64,000 bases of DNA from Apodospora peruviana (lineage: Eukaryota > Ascomycota > Sordariomycetes > Sordariales > Lasiosphaeriaceae), in the NCBI GenBank assembly GCA_033439685.1, contig JAUEDM010000001.1:5394001-5458000 (forward strand), given 5' to 3'. The stretch's first letter is position 1, and every line of letters starts with the position of its first letter. Positions 33,332 through 45,900 of the stretch are shown here, piece by piece. Below the pieces are notes generated by a model. The model saw nothing but the letters and a program-made list of their open reading frames with translations, ran no database searches and was not told the DNA's origin. The translations under genes and the position numbers were made by a program.

Positions 33332-34001
33332 ACGTTTGTCGGGTAGGTCGTCCTCGAGACAAGAACAGAAAGATTATATATGTGCATTTATATTTATACC
33401 CGCGCGGTGTTCGAGAGCTCTACTACTCAGCAAAAGGGTATGGGCAGAGAGGGAAAAGTAATAATATGCAAGGGTTGGAACTGATGTTTGACGCTGCCTC
33501 CCTTACCTTCGGTGCATGGCAAGCGAAGTGGAAGCGGAAAAGAAAGGAGACGGGCAAGATTAGCGAAACCAACAAAGTCAAAAGAGATGTATAAAACACG
33601 GGTTGGCTCGTTGTTCCATCTTTCTTTTCAAAGCAGTAATCTTGGTTTTATTTGGTAAGGAAAGCATGGTGTGGACTGCATGGCGTTATAAGGGCATTTT
33701 TTAGCTTGAAGGGAAAAGGGCTGGGGGGTAAGATCGCGAGACTGTACGCTGTACCAGTAACGCGATAAAGGGAATTTGAATACAAAACTTTTTGTCCTGT
33801 AAGAGCTTATAGTATCAGCTAGTTTTCCAGCCTCCATAGGAGTCTCGTGTCTACGTTCGTGTCTACGTTGGCATCTACTATGCTTATTCAGCAGGTGTTT
33901 CTTCTATTTCAAAGAGGAGGGTATCAATTAAAGATATAATATATGTACAGCATAATCACATATATACGTATACATATGTCTACAGCCACTACATTTCCTC
34001 C
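33332..34001. other. Intergenic between convergent GOS1 and ATP10
   Basis: These 670 bp hold two facing 3' untranslated regions. The part at 33890-33990 is AT-rich with TATATA runs. No gene was seen. Confidence 0.6.
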
Positions 34002-35107
34002 CTAGAGGCTGGGGGCAATCTTCTTCACACCAATACCCTCGCCAGCCGGCCTACTTACAAAATTCTCACCGACGCCTTCCTTGTGCATCTCATCCAACAC
34101 CCTCTGCACGCCCTTAACTAACCCTTCCCGCTCCTCAGGCTCCGCGTCTCCGCTCCCTGCCCAGCGTATCCGGCAGTGGTGGTCTACGAGGTACGTGTAC
34201 CCGACCTTGCCGTTCAGCAGGCCGATCGACTCCCGGATCTCGTCGGTGATGCCCCTACGGACAAGGAAGTACCTGCCCCAGTTGTCCCGGCCGACCCGCC
34301 GGCGCAGGGAGCCCATGAACAGGCGGATCAGCCAAGCCTTGAGCGTGTCCTCTTCCACGTTGACCTGTACCAGCTGGGCGCGGCCGCCGCTGGCCTGCAG
34401 GGCGGCGTGCAGCGCTGGATTCTTATCCGCAGCCGTGAAGGTGGCGGCTTGGTTCTCAGCCCACATGCTGCTGAAGATGGTGACGACGGAGGCACGACCT
34501 TCGAGCAAAGAGGTGGTGTCGGCGGCGTAGGGCTTGGACTTGGCGAGCGTGCGGCCCTGGAGGTTGGGGAAGTAGAGCGACAGGTCGGCCTTGAAAAGCC
34601 GTGGCGGCGCGAGAAAGGTCTTGCCATTGTGGAACTGCATGTTGCGCCAGTCGCGGAAATAGGGGCGGGCCATTTGGGATTTGCTGGTTTTATTTTCCGT
34701 GTTAGCCAGCGTTCTGAATGATGTCATGGATAATATGCTTACAGAAATTCCCGCCGCTGCAGATGTTTCTCGTAGTTTACAAAGTCATCTCTGCGCTGCT
34801 GCAGACTGCGTGTGTCGATGCCTGTGTTTTCGCCGGCTCGGGGAGGTGTGTTCATGCCAATGGGCCTCCCCAGCGGCGTCGGGGTAAAGGACTCGAGCTT
34901 TTTGCCGTAACCGCGAGGCACATGCGCTAATGGGCCGTCTTTGGCCTTGTTGGCGATATCTCCAGCTTGTGCTGTCTTCTTTAGATCTGTGTTGGATGCA
35001 GTCGTCGGCTTGTCGGGGACCGCGAACTGGCGATATGAAACACTAAATGATCTCCATTGACAGAGAATACAGGGCGCTTCCCTGGCGCCTCTCCGTGCGA
35101 GAATCAT
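34002..35107 (-). CDS. ATP10: Mitochondrial ATP synthase assembly factor ATP10
   Basis: Atp10 is a mitochondrial inner-membrane protein that chaperones subunit 6 into the Fo sector. Two exons are inferred: 35107-34743 and 34683-34002, giving 348 aa. The N-terminus MILARRGAREAPCILCQWRS, followed by FSVSYRQFAV, looks like a mitochondrial presequence. A linker with YGKKLESFTPTPLGRPIGMN follows. Exon 2 then carries the family core, MARPYFRDWRNMQFHNGKTF and APPRLFKADLSLYFPNLQG. Further on come SVVTIFSSMWAENQ, GRDNWGRYFLVRR and GKVGYTYLVDHHCRIRWAGS. The intron is short (59 nt) with GTAAGC and CAG ends. The next codon upstream in frame that could start is TTG only, so the ATG at 35107 was chosen. 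Confidence 0.9.
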
Positions 35108-36069
35108 GTGGTGTCCGGGTATCGTAGCCGGCAGGGTGTCGGGCAATCTGTCAGAAAAGTAGATGGTTTTGAGCTCTTGGTTCAACCTGGCCTCGATGTC
35201 GGGTGTTTTCTTTCAGCTCCCGGACCCAGGAAATTTCCACGCGACAGCGCAGCTTGGCGCGCCCCACACTCCACGCCTTACGCTCAGCCGCCAGCTTGGG
35301 GCCGGGGCCCGGGCAGCAACAGCGAGCGGGGATAGGTTCCCTGTTAAAATAACCCAGGGCGGACACTTGCTTGCTTGACTGCTTCAACCCATCATCATTG
35401 TTATTCTCTATCTGATCACTTGGTCGCTTATTAAACACCTGAGGGTTTACGATGCACTCTGTATGCTAAAATTAGTGTAAACTGTGAGGACCATAAGGCA
35501 CTCGGGCAACATTGCACGCAGTGGTTGATACTGGAGTATTGTGTATACCCCGTGTCAGTTGTTTGGATGCATTGCTAACGACAGGGCCCCTGAACCTCAT
35601 CCAGCTACGATGGTACCACGGACCGGTGAATAATATACGAATCTGATATCTCCATCCGATGTCATAGCGAAATCAGGTATAATTTATTGTACGGACTGGA
35701 TCAATTGGACTAGAGATTCGTCTTCCGCTCATCACCCCGTGATCGTCGGTTCTCAGGGGCAGGCGGCCTTTGAAGGTATAAAAGAGGTCCAACGGCCCCG
35801 CATATCATATCCATCAGTCAGGGGCTCCGTCGGCTATTCGCGGGGAAGCCCTGTCCCTACCCCTTGACCCCACGTCATAAGTTGGCTGCTGTGGTTAAGC
35901 CGGTGGAAGCCATTCATGACACGACGCCCACAACGGGATAACATCCCTTCATTATTTGGTGGGACGGAACCGATTGACACAGGAAACTCCAATTGATCTC
36001 TTCCTTCCAAGATGTAATTGTTACAAAAGTTTCTGAAAGAAATTCCGTTCCTTCTTTCATTTTCCGAGC
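35108..36069. other. Divergent intergenic region between ATP10 and BCKDH E2
   Basis: These 962 bp separate two divergent genes for mitochondrial proteins, so joint regulation is possible but unproven. No other gene was supported. Confidence 0.55.
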
Positions 36070-37766
36070 ATGTTTTGGCAGCAGAGTTCTCGTGCTGTTC
36101 GCCAGCAATGGCGAATCCGTGGCAGTCGCGGTCTCTCGGGACGACTCCAAATTGTCGCCGGTGAGAATAACACACATCTTCCCTCTCACGCTACTCCTGT
36201 CTTGCCTCGCTCCTATCAGCCTTTTCAATCATCCAAAGCGCTATTCCATGCGACAAGAAATCTTGAGGCTGTGAAGCCGGTGCTTCTGGCCGACATTGGA
36301 GAAGGTTTGTCTCCCCCCAGACCCCGTTCCTGTGCCAACTGCCAACTAACTATGCCCGTTGTTCAGGCATTGTCGAATGCGAAATCATACAGTGGTTTGT
36401 CGAGCCTGGTGCACGTGTCGAAGAGTTCTCGCCGCTCTGTGAGGTCCAGAGTGACAAGGCATCTGTCGAAATCACCAGCCGCTTCGCCGGCGTGGTCAAG
36501 AAGCTACACTATGAAGCGGGCGAGATGGCAAAAGTTGGCAAGCCATTTGTTGATATTGATGTCGAGGGCGACGCCAAAAATAATGTCTTGCAGGCTCTGG
36601 TACCCCCTGAACCTGCGCCTGTATCTCCAGACCAAGAGCTCAACTCCAAGCCAGGTCCGGCATATGCAGCTGCCCCGGATGCCAGATCGGCGGTGGCACA
36701 AAGCGTAGTCGGGAGTGGTGGTGTGCAACAAGCCCTACAGCAACGCAGGAGCAGTCACGCCACGTTTGCAACCCCAGCAGTGAGACATCTCTCGCGAGAG
36801 CTGAATGTGGATATCTCGCACGTAGTCGGGACGGGCAAGGACGGCCGCGTGTTGAAAGAGGATATCTACAAGTTCACGCAGAGTCGAGACTCTACGCCTG
36901 CGCAATTACCCGAGCCGACGATTTCGCCAAAATCCAGAGCTGTCGCTGGAGGAGCAGCAAGCACATTCTCGTCGCCCGAGGCACTCACGACGGTAGGACC
37001 GCAGAAGGAGACACCCGTGGCAATGTCAAAGACTCAGGAGATGATGTTCAAAGCCATGACCCGCTCGCTGAGCATCCCTCACTTCTTATACGCCGACGAG
37101 GTCGACTTCAGCTCCCTTGTCGAGCTACGGCGGCGCCTGAACAAGGTATTGGCGAGCCCCAACATGGGCGACGGGCAAGTTGACAAGCTGTCATATCTTC
37201 CGTTTATTATCAAGGCAGTTTCCATGGCGCTGTATAAATATCCTATCCTCAATGCGCGAGTCGAAGTGGAGCAGCAGGGAGGCGGAAATAGGAATGGCAG
37301 CAAGCCGACGCTGGTTCTCCGCAGCCAGCACAATATCGGTGTAGCAATGGACACGCCCTCGGGCCTGCTCGTTCCTGTCATCAAGAACGTGGGCAGTCTC
37401 AATGTCCTGAGCATAGCGGCCGAGCTGGCACGTCTGCAAGCTCTCGCTGTGGCGGGCAAGCTCTCGCCGCAGGACATGACAGGAGGGACCATCACAGTCA
37501 GCAACATCGGCAGCATCGGCGGGACGTACCTGTCCCCCGTGGTCGTGGAGAAAGAGGTGGCGATCCTGGGGATTGGCCGCATGCGCACAGCACCAGCCTT
37601 CTCGACGGCACCCGGCGAGCAAGACAGGGTGGTGCGGAGGCAGGTGTGCAACTTTAGCTGGAGTGCTGACCACCGTGTCGTCGACGGTGCGACGCTGGCG
37701 AGGGCGGCAGATGTTGTGCGGGCCATTGTGGAAGAGCCGGACGTCATGGTTATGCATCTGCGGTAG
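36070..37766 (+). CDS. Branched-chain 2-oxoacid dehydrogenase E2 (dihydrolipoyl transacylase), mitochondrial
   Basis: This is the E2 core of the complex that oxidises 2-oxoacids from Leu, Ile and Val. Exons are 36070-36304 and 36367-37766, giving 544 aa. Residues 1-~65 are an Arg/Ser-rich presequence (MFWQQSSRAVRQQWRIRGSR...). The lipoyl domain follows (VLLADIGEGIVECEIIQWFV, EVQSDKASVEI) with the lipoylated Lys near residue 108. A peripheral subunit-binding domain (TPAVRHLSRELNVDISHVVG, TGKDGRVLKEDIYKF) comes next. The acyltransferase domain ends with FSWSADHRVVDGATLARAAD, where His and Asp of HxxxDG are catalytic. The EIIQWFVEPG and SDKAS contexts favour the branched-chain enzyme (DBT type) over pyruvate E2. 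A single lipoyl domain agrees. The gene lies head to head with ATP10. Confidence 0.93.
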
Positions 37767-40001
37767 AGGGCTACCTAGTTACGAGGTTATGTCGATTGTC
37801 TTTGCTTGGGCCTCAAGGAGCGAGCGTGCATACGAGCGGGCCGGCCGCCGAAGCTTCCGTGTCTTGTTCTCATCTTCTTCCGTTGCTGCCGCCTTACGTG
37901 CGTGCCGAGGTCCGCCGGTCATAGAAAATGAGTGCCCAAGGTACCGTGGTATGTACACATGCTATACGCAGCCAGCCAGGTCCGGTGGCGGGTGTGTCGA
38001 TCTTCTTGTTTGCAGATATAGAAAAAGATTACTGGTATTGGGTAGACCCTAGACTCGCGAGGTACTTACTACATTGAGCGACTTGGAGAGAAAAGTCAGA
38101 ATTCTGTAAACCGAAAAAGATTGAGCCGGATCTGAGTGTATCTTTTTCCCCCACGTCGTTGACTTGCATCCCGCCATCCCACCCCCGCGCTTTTCCCCAT
38201 GTTTCCCAGGAGAAGCATTATCTTTTCTTTTCTGCTTATTCTCCTTCTCCTTCTGTCTCTGTCACCACTCACCCTTGTCTCTGTGGTCTAGAACCAGGTA
38301 AGGCCTAGATGGTAAACTTGAGCGAGGAGATGGGACTTTTGTGTGGTTCCCGCCACCACCCTGATATGCGGAATTGTTACACTCACGATTACTAGGATGG
38401 AGCATCTAGCGTTCTCGCTCGGGATCGGGGATGGGATTGGAAAGTGGTCTAGGCCCAGCCCACCGCAAAACACCGTAGGTATCAGTTACGGTTACGGGTA
38501 CGGTAGGACCAAACTGCAATGCTGCGGACTAGCCGGATGAAGCTCTCCCTTGGTTACTCGTGTATTTTTTTCTTATGTAGGTATCTTGCTTCGTAACGTA
38601 CAGTGGCACAGGTTCGGTAAAAGCAGAGTAGTAGCATCATGTCGGGAAAGCGAAAGGAAGCAGCTCCTTTTCTTCTCTTGCCGGCAAGCGAGATGGGGCT
38701 TCGGTTGGATGTGTGTGGGAGTTGAGTGTGAATTGCCACTTGCATTGCATTGTCACCTTTTTGACTTTCTTTTCGGATGAGGGTGGGTGACTTCCAGGTT
38801 CGTGGGAGAGACTTACACGCACTCTGCAAAGTGCTGGCAGTCGCTCGTTGGTCGTTGGCTGTGCCAAGGGGTTTTCATGTGTCTCTTGCAGCGACGAGCG
38901 AGAGATTCATGCAGGCCGTTTGGATATGCGTGATATGTACCTCGAGTGTCGTGTCAGGTCATGTCGTGCAAGCAGAAAGCAGAAAGCAATTTTCCTTTCG
39001 ATGTTCTTGGTTCTACGGATACTTAGACCTGCAAATGTGTCCCGTCTAATATAATACGATATGCCTGGAATCCGGCCAATAGGCTTTCAAAGACAACACG
39101 TCTTCCATAACCTAGGTGATTACAGCAACGAGAATGTGGTTAAAGACACTCTTGGTCGATTAGCGAGCCTGACATTTTGATGCTGGGGGGAATATGAGCA
39201 TTGTTTGCAATGGAAACCATAGTAACCGGACAGAAAAGGGGGGGTCCTAGTCATCTGTTTTACCACCTCGTCATGGCAGTCTCCAAAGTAGTGTGTGGCT
39301 TCCTTACTGGTTTGGTTGGTAGGCATGGATCCGATTGTGTGTGTGGACATGTGTGTCGGAATACCAGCTATCTTCATGGGCTTGGCCGGAGTGTACCTTA
39401 GGTACTATAATCAATGCAGTGACACCGAGTGAAGGACCGGCCGGCAGCAGATCGGTATGTGCAAGAATGATAGGCAGAAATGATTGCATTCCGAAAAAGA
39501 AACAAGACAACTCCTGGTCTCATGGCAGTATATACCTATGTTGCTCATCCCTCCCCCAGTTGTCCAGCATACTTATGGCTTATGCACTTTCGTCATTGAA
39601 CTCGTCGTTGTTGTAGTAACAGCTTCAAACCCCTTTCCCTTAAATTATTATGTGCAGCCTTTTTTGAACGCCCAAGACAAGTAGTACCAAGCTTTCCAGC
39701 TCGGAGTTGCCAATGCAAATGGACCATCGTCCAGTCCACGGATATGTGCAGAAACCCTGAGTTTTTCCCCATCCCTATGCCGAATGATGCGCCTGATAAA
39801 ACGAGACAGAAAAGATAAAACCCAGCAAGAAGAAAGAAGCAACAGGAATTGATCAAAGTGAGCGTCGTACTCCTAATATATGATGCGACGGTGTGGGGGG
39901 GGGGGGGGTGTGACCAAAGAAAACCCCCCCGGCGACTTAGCGTCATGCAATCATGGTATGTATGTGCATTGCCCCCTTGGGGAGTCGTTCTCATATACAA
40001 G
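37767..40001. other. Intergenic between convergent BCKDH E2 and gluconokinase
   Basis: This 2.2 kb stretch has no ORF with recognisable features. It contains a long G run near 39894-39908 and one GTACCTTAGGTAC motif copy at 39393-39405. It is longer than needed for two 3' untranslated regions, so a noncoding transcript cannot be excluded. Confidence 0.5.
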
Positions 40002-40825
40002 TTATTTCTGCGATCTAGCCGCGATCCCGTCCATGGTGTTGAGAACTCGGTCGAGGGCCTCTGCCAGGACGTCCTCGGCGGGACGGCTCACGTCAATGGC
40101 AAGGACATCGATCTCGTCCGACGTCGGCGGCTCTAGAATGTCGAACTGGCTGTGCACCATATTGGCGCCCATATAATGGTTCTGGCGCGCCAAGACCCGC
40201 TTGAGCAGAACCTCTTCAGGGGCGTGAAGGAAGATGAAATGCAAGTGGATGTTTGGCACAAAGTACGGCGCAACCCGGATGACATCGCGGTACTTGCGCT
40301 TCAATGCAGAGCAGGTCAACACCACGCCGTCACTGCCTTTGTCAAGCTCGTGGATCGACGCCTCCCGCAGGGCTGTTAACCAGTCCCAGCGGTCGGCATC
40401 CGTCAAGGGGATGCCGGCGCTCATCTTGTCGATGTTTGCCTGGGGATGGAACTAAAATTATTTATGAGTATGAAGATCCTCCTCGACAACCGCATTACGG
40501 GAAAACACTGGGACCAAAGACACACCTCATCGCCCTCGATGTAGGGCAAGTGAAGGGTACTGGCCAGGTACTTTGCAACCGTGCTCTTCCCACAACCGGC
40601 AGGTCCAGTCACCAGCCAGATGTGGTGGTCCTTTTCAGGACGATGAGCCGCTGCCAGAGTCGTGGAACCATTGGCCTGCGTGATGCCGTTCGTGAGAACG
40701 CCATTCGAAAGACCGGGAGCCGGAAGACGGGTGGCCTTGGGTGACGAAGGCACGGTTTGACGTCCGACAGAGAGGGTTGCCGACGAATGGCCTTGCCCGT
40801 TCAACGAGACCGGGTTTGAGAGCAT
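40002..40825 (-). CDS. Gluconokinase (EC 2.7.1.12)
   Basis: The enzyme phosphorylates D-gluconate to 6-phosphogluconate, feeding the pentose phosphate pathway. Two exons are inferred: 40825-40526 and 40451-40002, giving 249 aa. The P-loop GPAGCGKST is at residues 74-82. YIEGDEFHPQANIDKMSAGI spans the intron, followed by PLTDADRWDWL, TCSALKRKYRDVIR, and the lid/substrate motif RQNHYMGANMVHSQFDILEP, all hallmarks of GntK-type gluconokinases. An N-terminal extension of ~65 low-complexity residues (Ser, Pro, Asn, Gly-rich) precedes the kinase core, which is usually near the N-terminus. It has few basic residues and is not a convincing targeting signal. Intron 1 has a GTGTGT donor and TTTTAG acceptor. 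Confidence 0.92.
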
Positions 40826-42132
40826 GTTGAAGGAGGACGAGAGGCGAAACAGTTTCGGTGACGGGTTGGTCGGTTACGAGATACGGGGGTGAGAGATCAC
40901 GAGAAAGGCCGAACTTAAGCACTATTGCATGCTGTGGGTGGTGATGGGTGAAAGGAGCTCCCGCCGACCTTATTGTAAGTGAACAGATGCTGGGTGCGAA
41001 TAAAACCAAGCACAAGCACAAGCACTAGGTACCTGAGTGGCAAGTAAACAGTGAGAGAGGGAATTTACAACGGGAAAGGAGATGCTTGGGGCCATAGGAA
41101 AGAAAAAGAACCTGGAGACAGCCTCTGACAAGCTCATCCAAACAAAAACACAAAAGGACAGGGTCCAGAAAAGGAGGCAGGCCGATGGCGGTCTGCGGGT
41201 ATTATATAGCTGTGAAATTTCAGCAGGTCATTCCTGGCAGCGATGACCTAAAACTTCCCCCCAGCAGGCCCAGGTCGCCAGGCTGGGGCATGCCGAAAGA
41301 AGCTAAAGGGGTACATGAACTTTCAGCGGATTCCTCTGAATGACGCCTCTAGATCGCAGTCGGCGGTGGATTGAGTGCGACGAGTCCCAATGTACTGTAG
41401 GGGCACTGTACGGCATCTCAAGACCCACAACGAGGCCTCAAGAGAGTCAAGACAGCTGGCAGGGCAGTGGAGGGCGTGGCAGGCAGCTCGGCTGCTGGAT
41501 GGCCAGGGCGAAAGAAACTTGACGGGTGAAAGGCTCACTGAGAGAATCACCCTATTGGCGCGCACACTCGAGACATCCACCTAGACATCGACCAGAGGGC
41601 CATGTACAGGCTGACCGCACCAAAACAGGGAGGGTGTGCGCCGGAACGTGTAGCCCAAAGTACGTGCCATGTATTTACAGGACTTGTCGAGGTACACTGT
41701 TGGGGCCCTCGGGACGTTTTTCTGGACCAAAAGCGTGGGATGATCAAAGGGAAAAGCTGCACAGATGGCGTACCTAGTGGGAAGTGAGTTCTGAGCGCAC
41801 AATTGCTGACCATAACATCCCAGGTTGCGATTTCTTCATCCATCATTTCAGGTTGGCCATTCCATACGCTGCAGTTAAAAGTGTGGCAGTTGCTGAGTTA
41901 CGGACAGAGCGCAACCTTCCTGTATTATACCGTGACGTAATCCGTACTGGATGACTGGTAACCTGGACTGCTCTTGCTTAGGTTTGGTCTTGATAGATGC
42001 AGCGAGGCGCTGAAGGTCAGCTGAGACCAGAGCCAAATGGCGGGGAACAATCAAGATCCTGCGAATTCCAAGACACGAGCGGGCCTCGAGGGCTAGGCGT
42101 ACCTTAGACGGTAAGATACATCGCAGAACATC

Positions 42133-42164
42133 AGGTAGGTAGGTACCTACCTTACTTAGGTACC
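42133..42164. repeat. Complex copy of the intergenic GGTACC motif
   Basis: AGGTAGGTAGGTACCTACC is followed by TTAGGTACCC. It contains an inverted arrangement of GGTA and TACC units able to fold back on itself. A related copy, GTACCTACCTAGGTAGG, lies at 42904-42920. Confidence 0.65.
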
Positions 42165-42903
42165 CACCCACTGGGAGACGTGATCCGATGAGAAACTCTG
42201 TTGGACCGGGCGAGACTGCCGTCCGAGCATACGCTACAATGCACCTAACTATAACAGCCGGACAAGGCGAGGAAGGCAGCAAGGGTGCGAGGGCGTTATG
42301 TTGTTCCTGCTGCCAGTCACGAATTTTCTTTCTTGCCGTCGCTTCGCTCCCGTGGTTCGCCAGATGGAAGGCGTGTCTTTGGGGCGTGGCAAGTGAAGTC
42401 CATCTGCCGCTCACACAGGATACACGACAATTTCCGCAAAGGAAAAGGCCCGGGGCATAGCCCGGTGGGCCCGTCACTGGAAACACACAGACACGCCGAT
42501 TCATCTGGAAAAAGTTGCTGCTTGAGAGGCAAACAGGGAAAGTGGACCAGCGGCAAAAGGGAAGGATCTTACGGATACGCCAGCTCACGGTCGAAGTCGA
42601 TGGTGACCGATGAGGTACCCGCTCAGGTACACTCGAGGTCGGTCGGAGTCTGCCAAACCCCAGCCCTCCGGCAGGCGTGGGGGCCGCCTTTTCCGGACCA
42701 GCGAGGTTGGGGGTGAAGCTGGCCGAAAAGGTCGCCGGCCGAGATCCAAGGGGCGTGTGCATGGAAAAGATGCCGGGAAAGGCGAGCAGACAGCGAGGGG
42801 ATCCCGCAATTAAATTGAGCACATCATGAATGCGCGCAGCCGGTCGAAAAGAGAAGGAAAACGTGGAGAAACCCAGGTGACGGACTGGCCCGCTGCCATC
42901 AAA

Positions 42904-42920
42904 GTACCTACCTAGGTAGG
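42904..42920. repeat. Intergenic motif copy CCTACCTAGGTAGG
   Basis: The inner CCTACCTAGGTAGG (42907-42920) is a perfect 14-bp palindrome with a CCTAGG centre, related to the copy at 7006-7025. Confidence 0.65.
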
Positions 42921-45900
42921 GAACCGTTCATGCCATTACCCTCCCCCGGTAGAGGTTTGAAAGCAAAGAAATGGAACGTCCCTATCTTGCTCATTCCACG
43001 GAGGAGGAAATGGAAGGAAAATAGGCATGGAATGTTCTTCGACGTCGAGGTGACGGTGATGGACTGTTGCGCCATGGACTGCGTAATACAGTGAATCGTG
43101 CCTGTGCGGAATACAGGAAGCTGCACCGTGCTATTGTGAGTCTTGCCCAAATCTTGTTCAAGCTAGAAGAGACCGTGGACTTAGGTACAGTACTGTATCG
43201 CTTACATCATTTCCAGTGGATTTGACCAATTATTTCGATCCCTCGAGTTTTGTTATTGGGTTTAAATTTGAATGTTTTGTCAACGAGAAGTGCAATACAG
43301 CTCAGGTGTTTGCAGTTACCTCGCACTCTCGCTCCGCTTTTCTGCAAAATTCTTCCCGATTGAGGTTTGACAGCGATTTCATCCACGGATCCTTCAAGCC
43401 CGCGCCGGGTGTTACCTGGTGTTCGTTGTGCTACCTCGCCATGCCTCACACACGACCTGACTGCTAAGTTTGGCCCCGTGACGTTTCTTCATCCCAGCAC
43501 TGCTGTTCAACATTGTACGGGAGTGGGCCATATCATAGCCGCTCATTGCCGTTTCTACATTATATATATCGGCACAGAACACTCAGTACAAGTCGGAAAT
43601 ACCGCCAATGGACGGCCTGGTGAGAGACGACACTAGGAAACTCCTGAAGATCTACTTTGGCCTATCTTACGGGCATGTATACACGCGAGTGGGTTCCCGT
43701 ATAATAGCGGCCTTTGAACCTCCACTCTTAGTGTTGGCTTATGGGAATAGCTTCGACACACCCGTGGAGGACTCCCGGGATAGCGCAACCCACCGGTGTA
43801 CATACCACGTACTTTGAATGGCCATGGGATCTGTCAAAGCCTTCACCGCTCAATGCTTGGGGACAACAGCAGCGGCTGTTAACCCAACCACTGACCAGCC
43901 AAGTCTCCTCGCGCGGTTTTACAACCACAACAAACGCAATAGACGCATGCCTTTTGCATATTGGCTGGGATTGCTCCTGTATGACATTCTGGGAGAGAAC
44001 AGATATCCTAATGATTTATAGGTACATACCTACAGACGGACCAGGATAGCTCGACTTCAAACAATGTAGGTATTACGAACTCCCTGCGATGGTCCTTGCA
44101 CCTATCATTGGATCACTCTGGTGTCTGGGTACGGTCCGGATAGAAACGACAACCTTCACGGTGGATTGACCCTGTAGTATGAAAACCTGAGAGCGCTACA
44201 GACGTGCTTGAGTGCTTCCCCAGGTCCAAGCGTGCTGACAGGAGCTATTCCGAGGAGCAGGCGGGCGAGGTCGAGGAGGGGTGCTCCCGTCACCAGAAAG
44301 AGGGAGATGCATTCGACATCTGCATATGTGTCGGCGTGGCTTGCAGGTGAAGTACTTCACTCCAGCTCTGTCCGCTGATGAAAAGCCCATCTTGTACTCG
44401 CCATCTCTCGTACTGACTAAGGTACCTACCTAATTACGAGATGTCCTGGAAAATACGCCAAGGTATCCAACTACCCCACGGAGAAGCAGTCAGCAAAAGC
44501 GGCAGGACGGCGTCTGATGACTCTGATCCATGGAAGAGCAACAAGCCTTGATCCAAAGATCTCTGCCACAGTGGTAAATCACACAAATCAAAACCTCCTC
44601 ACGGCAATGCCAAAAATCGAGCAACGGCCGCCATCACTGTCCTGCTGCTTTGCTTCGGGCACCCAGAGCAATTCGCACGGCAATTCTCACCGGCACTCTA
44701 GCTCAGACATGCCATGTCACCCCTCAAACCTCGAAATAGCGGTGGCCAAGGTCGCCGTCCCCGGATCTTGTCCAGATGGAGAGTGGTGAGAACAAAAGGG
44801 CCCTGGCAGGAGTCACGAGGTCCCAAGAGAACTTCATGGCCATGCATAGTTCACCTACCCACCACTGCCCACCCACGCACAGGTGGTCCCAGCGAACCAG
44901 GTGGAGCTATGTTGGCGTGGTTGGGTGATTTCTGCTTCAGTTCCACGCATGCAGCCCAGCGGGATATGCCCCGTGGGTGCGTTAGCTCGATGCAGTTTTA
45001 GTCGCTGCTCAACCCCTTTCTCATCATCCGTTTCTCACCCAGTGGCACCGACAGCTCAGGGAATGCTCCATTACGAGATGACGTCCCACAAAGCCCGATC
45101 GATGTTGCGTGGCCAAGGATCATGGAAGCCAAGCTCGAAGGACGCTCGAGCCCAGCCTCTGCTCGCACCAAACAGCTGGGGCCTATATTTGCCTAATATC
45201 GTCGTCCCAACAGTTTTCCCGTTTCGGAAGGCATTAGAGAGTACCAGGTACGTAACGTGCCTTATGAAGGTCTGTACTCGGCCTTCCCAAGTCTACGTAC
45301 CGCCGCTTCTTCCATGGCTTTGACCTCGATTTCTGTCCATTCCTCATCCAGCAGCAGCTGGCTGAGTTCAAATTACCTAGTCGGTGATGATGCGTCATCC
45401 AGAACTGGTGCCCCAGAAATCCATCTTGAAGCTGTGACCATTGTCTGCGATGTCGGGATCATGTTGCCGTGGAGGTATTATTACCAGTACCACTACACAG
45501 GTCTTGCTTGTCTCTCTCGTCCGTCCCTCATCCTATCTCGATGCTATGGTCGACATTCTCTCGCATCCGTTCCCTGCTTCCGTCATATCTTTAGATATTG
45601 CCCAATGGCCCGCATGCAGCGCCTTCCTCTCTCAAGAGTCCAGCAACCGATCCCGTCCCAAGCGCCCTATCTCGACTACTGGGCCGTGAAGGTAACCCGC
45701 ATGAAGAACTTCTCGGTAACTGGCGCAACGCTTCTCTCTCAGTGTCACTTCCGGCTTCTTAATCGCCGACATCGCAGCCAAAGAACCAGTGCTATTGGTC
45801 CCCCTAATCTCTTATCATGAGACCCATCGAATGGCTCTATTCAGAACATTCCAATTGTACTACGAGGTCGTTTGGAAGTACATGTCTTCAGTAAATGGGT

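Noticed and set aside
41875..42822. 315-codon minus-strand ORF in the gene-poor region
   Set aside because: It begins with GTG, has no recognisable domain, biased residues or intron-linked partner, and lies among GGTACC repeats; it is probably a chance ORF.
45257..45820. 187-codon plus-strand ORF upstream of DPP3
   Set aside because: Ser/Tyr-rich without motif or splice partner, and located among intergenic motif copies; no support.
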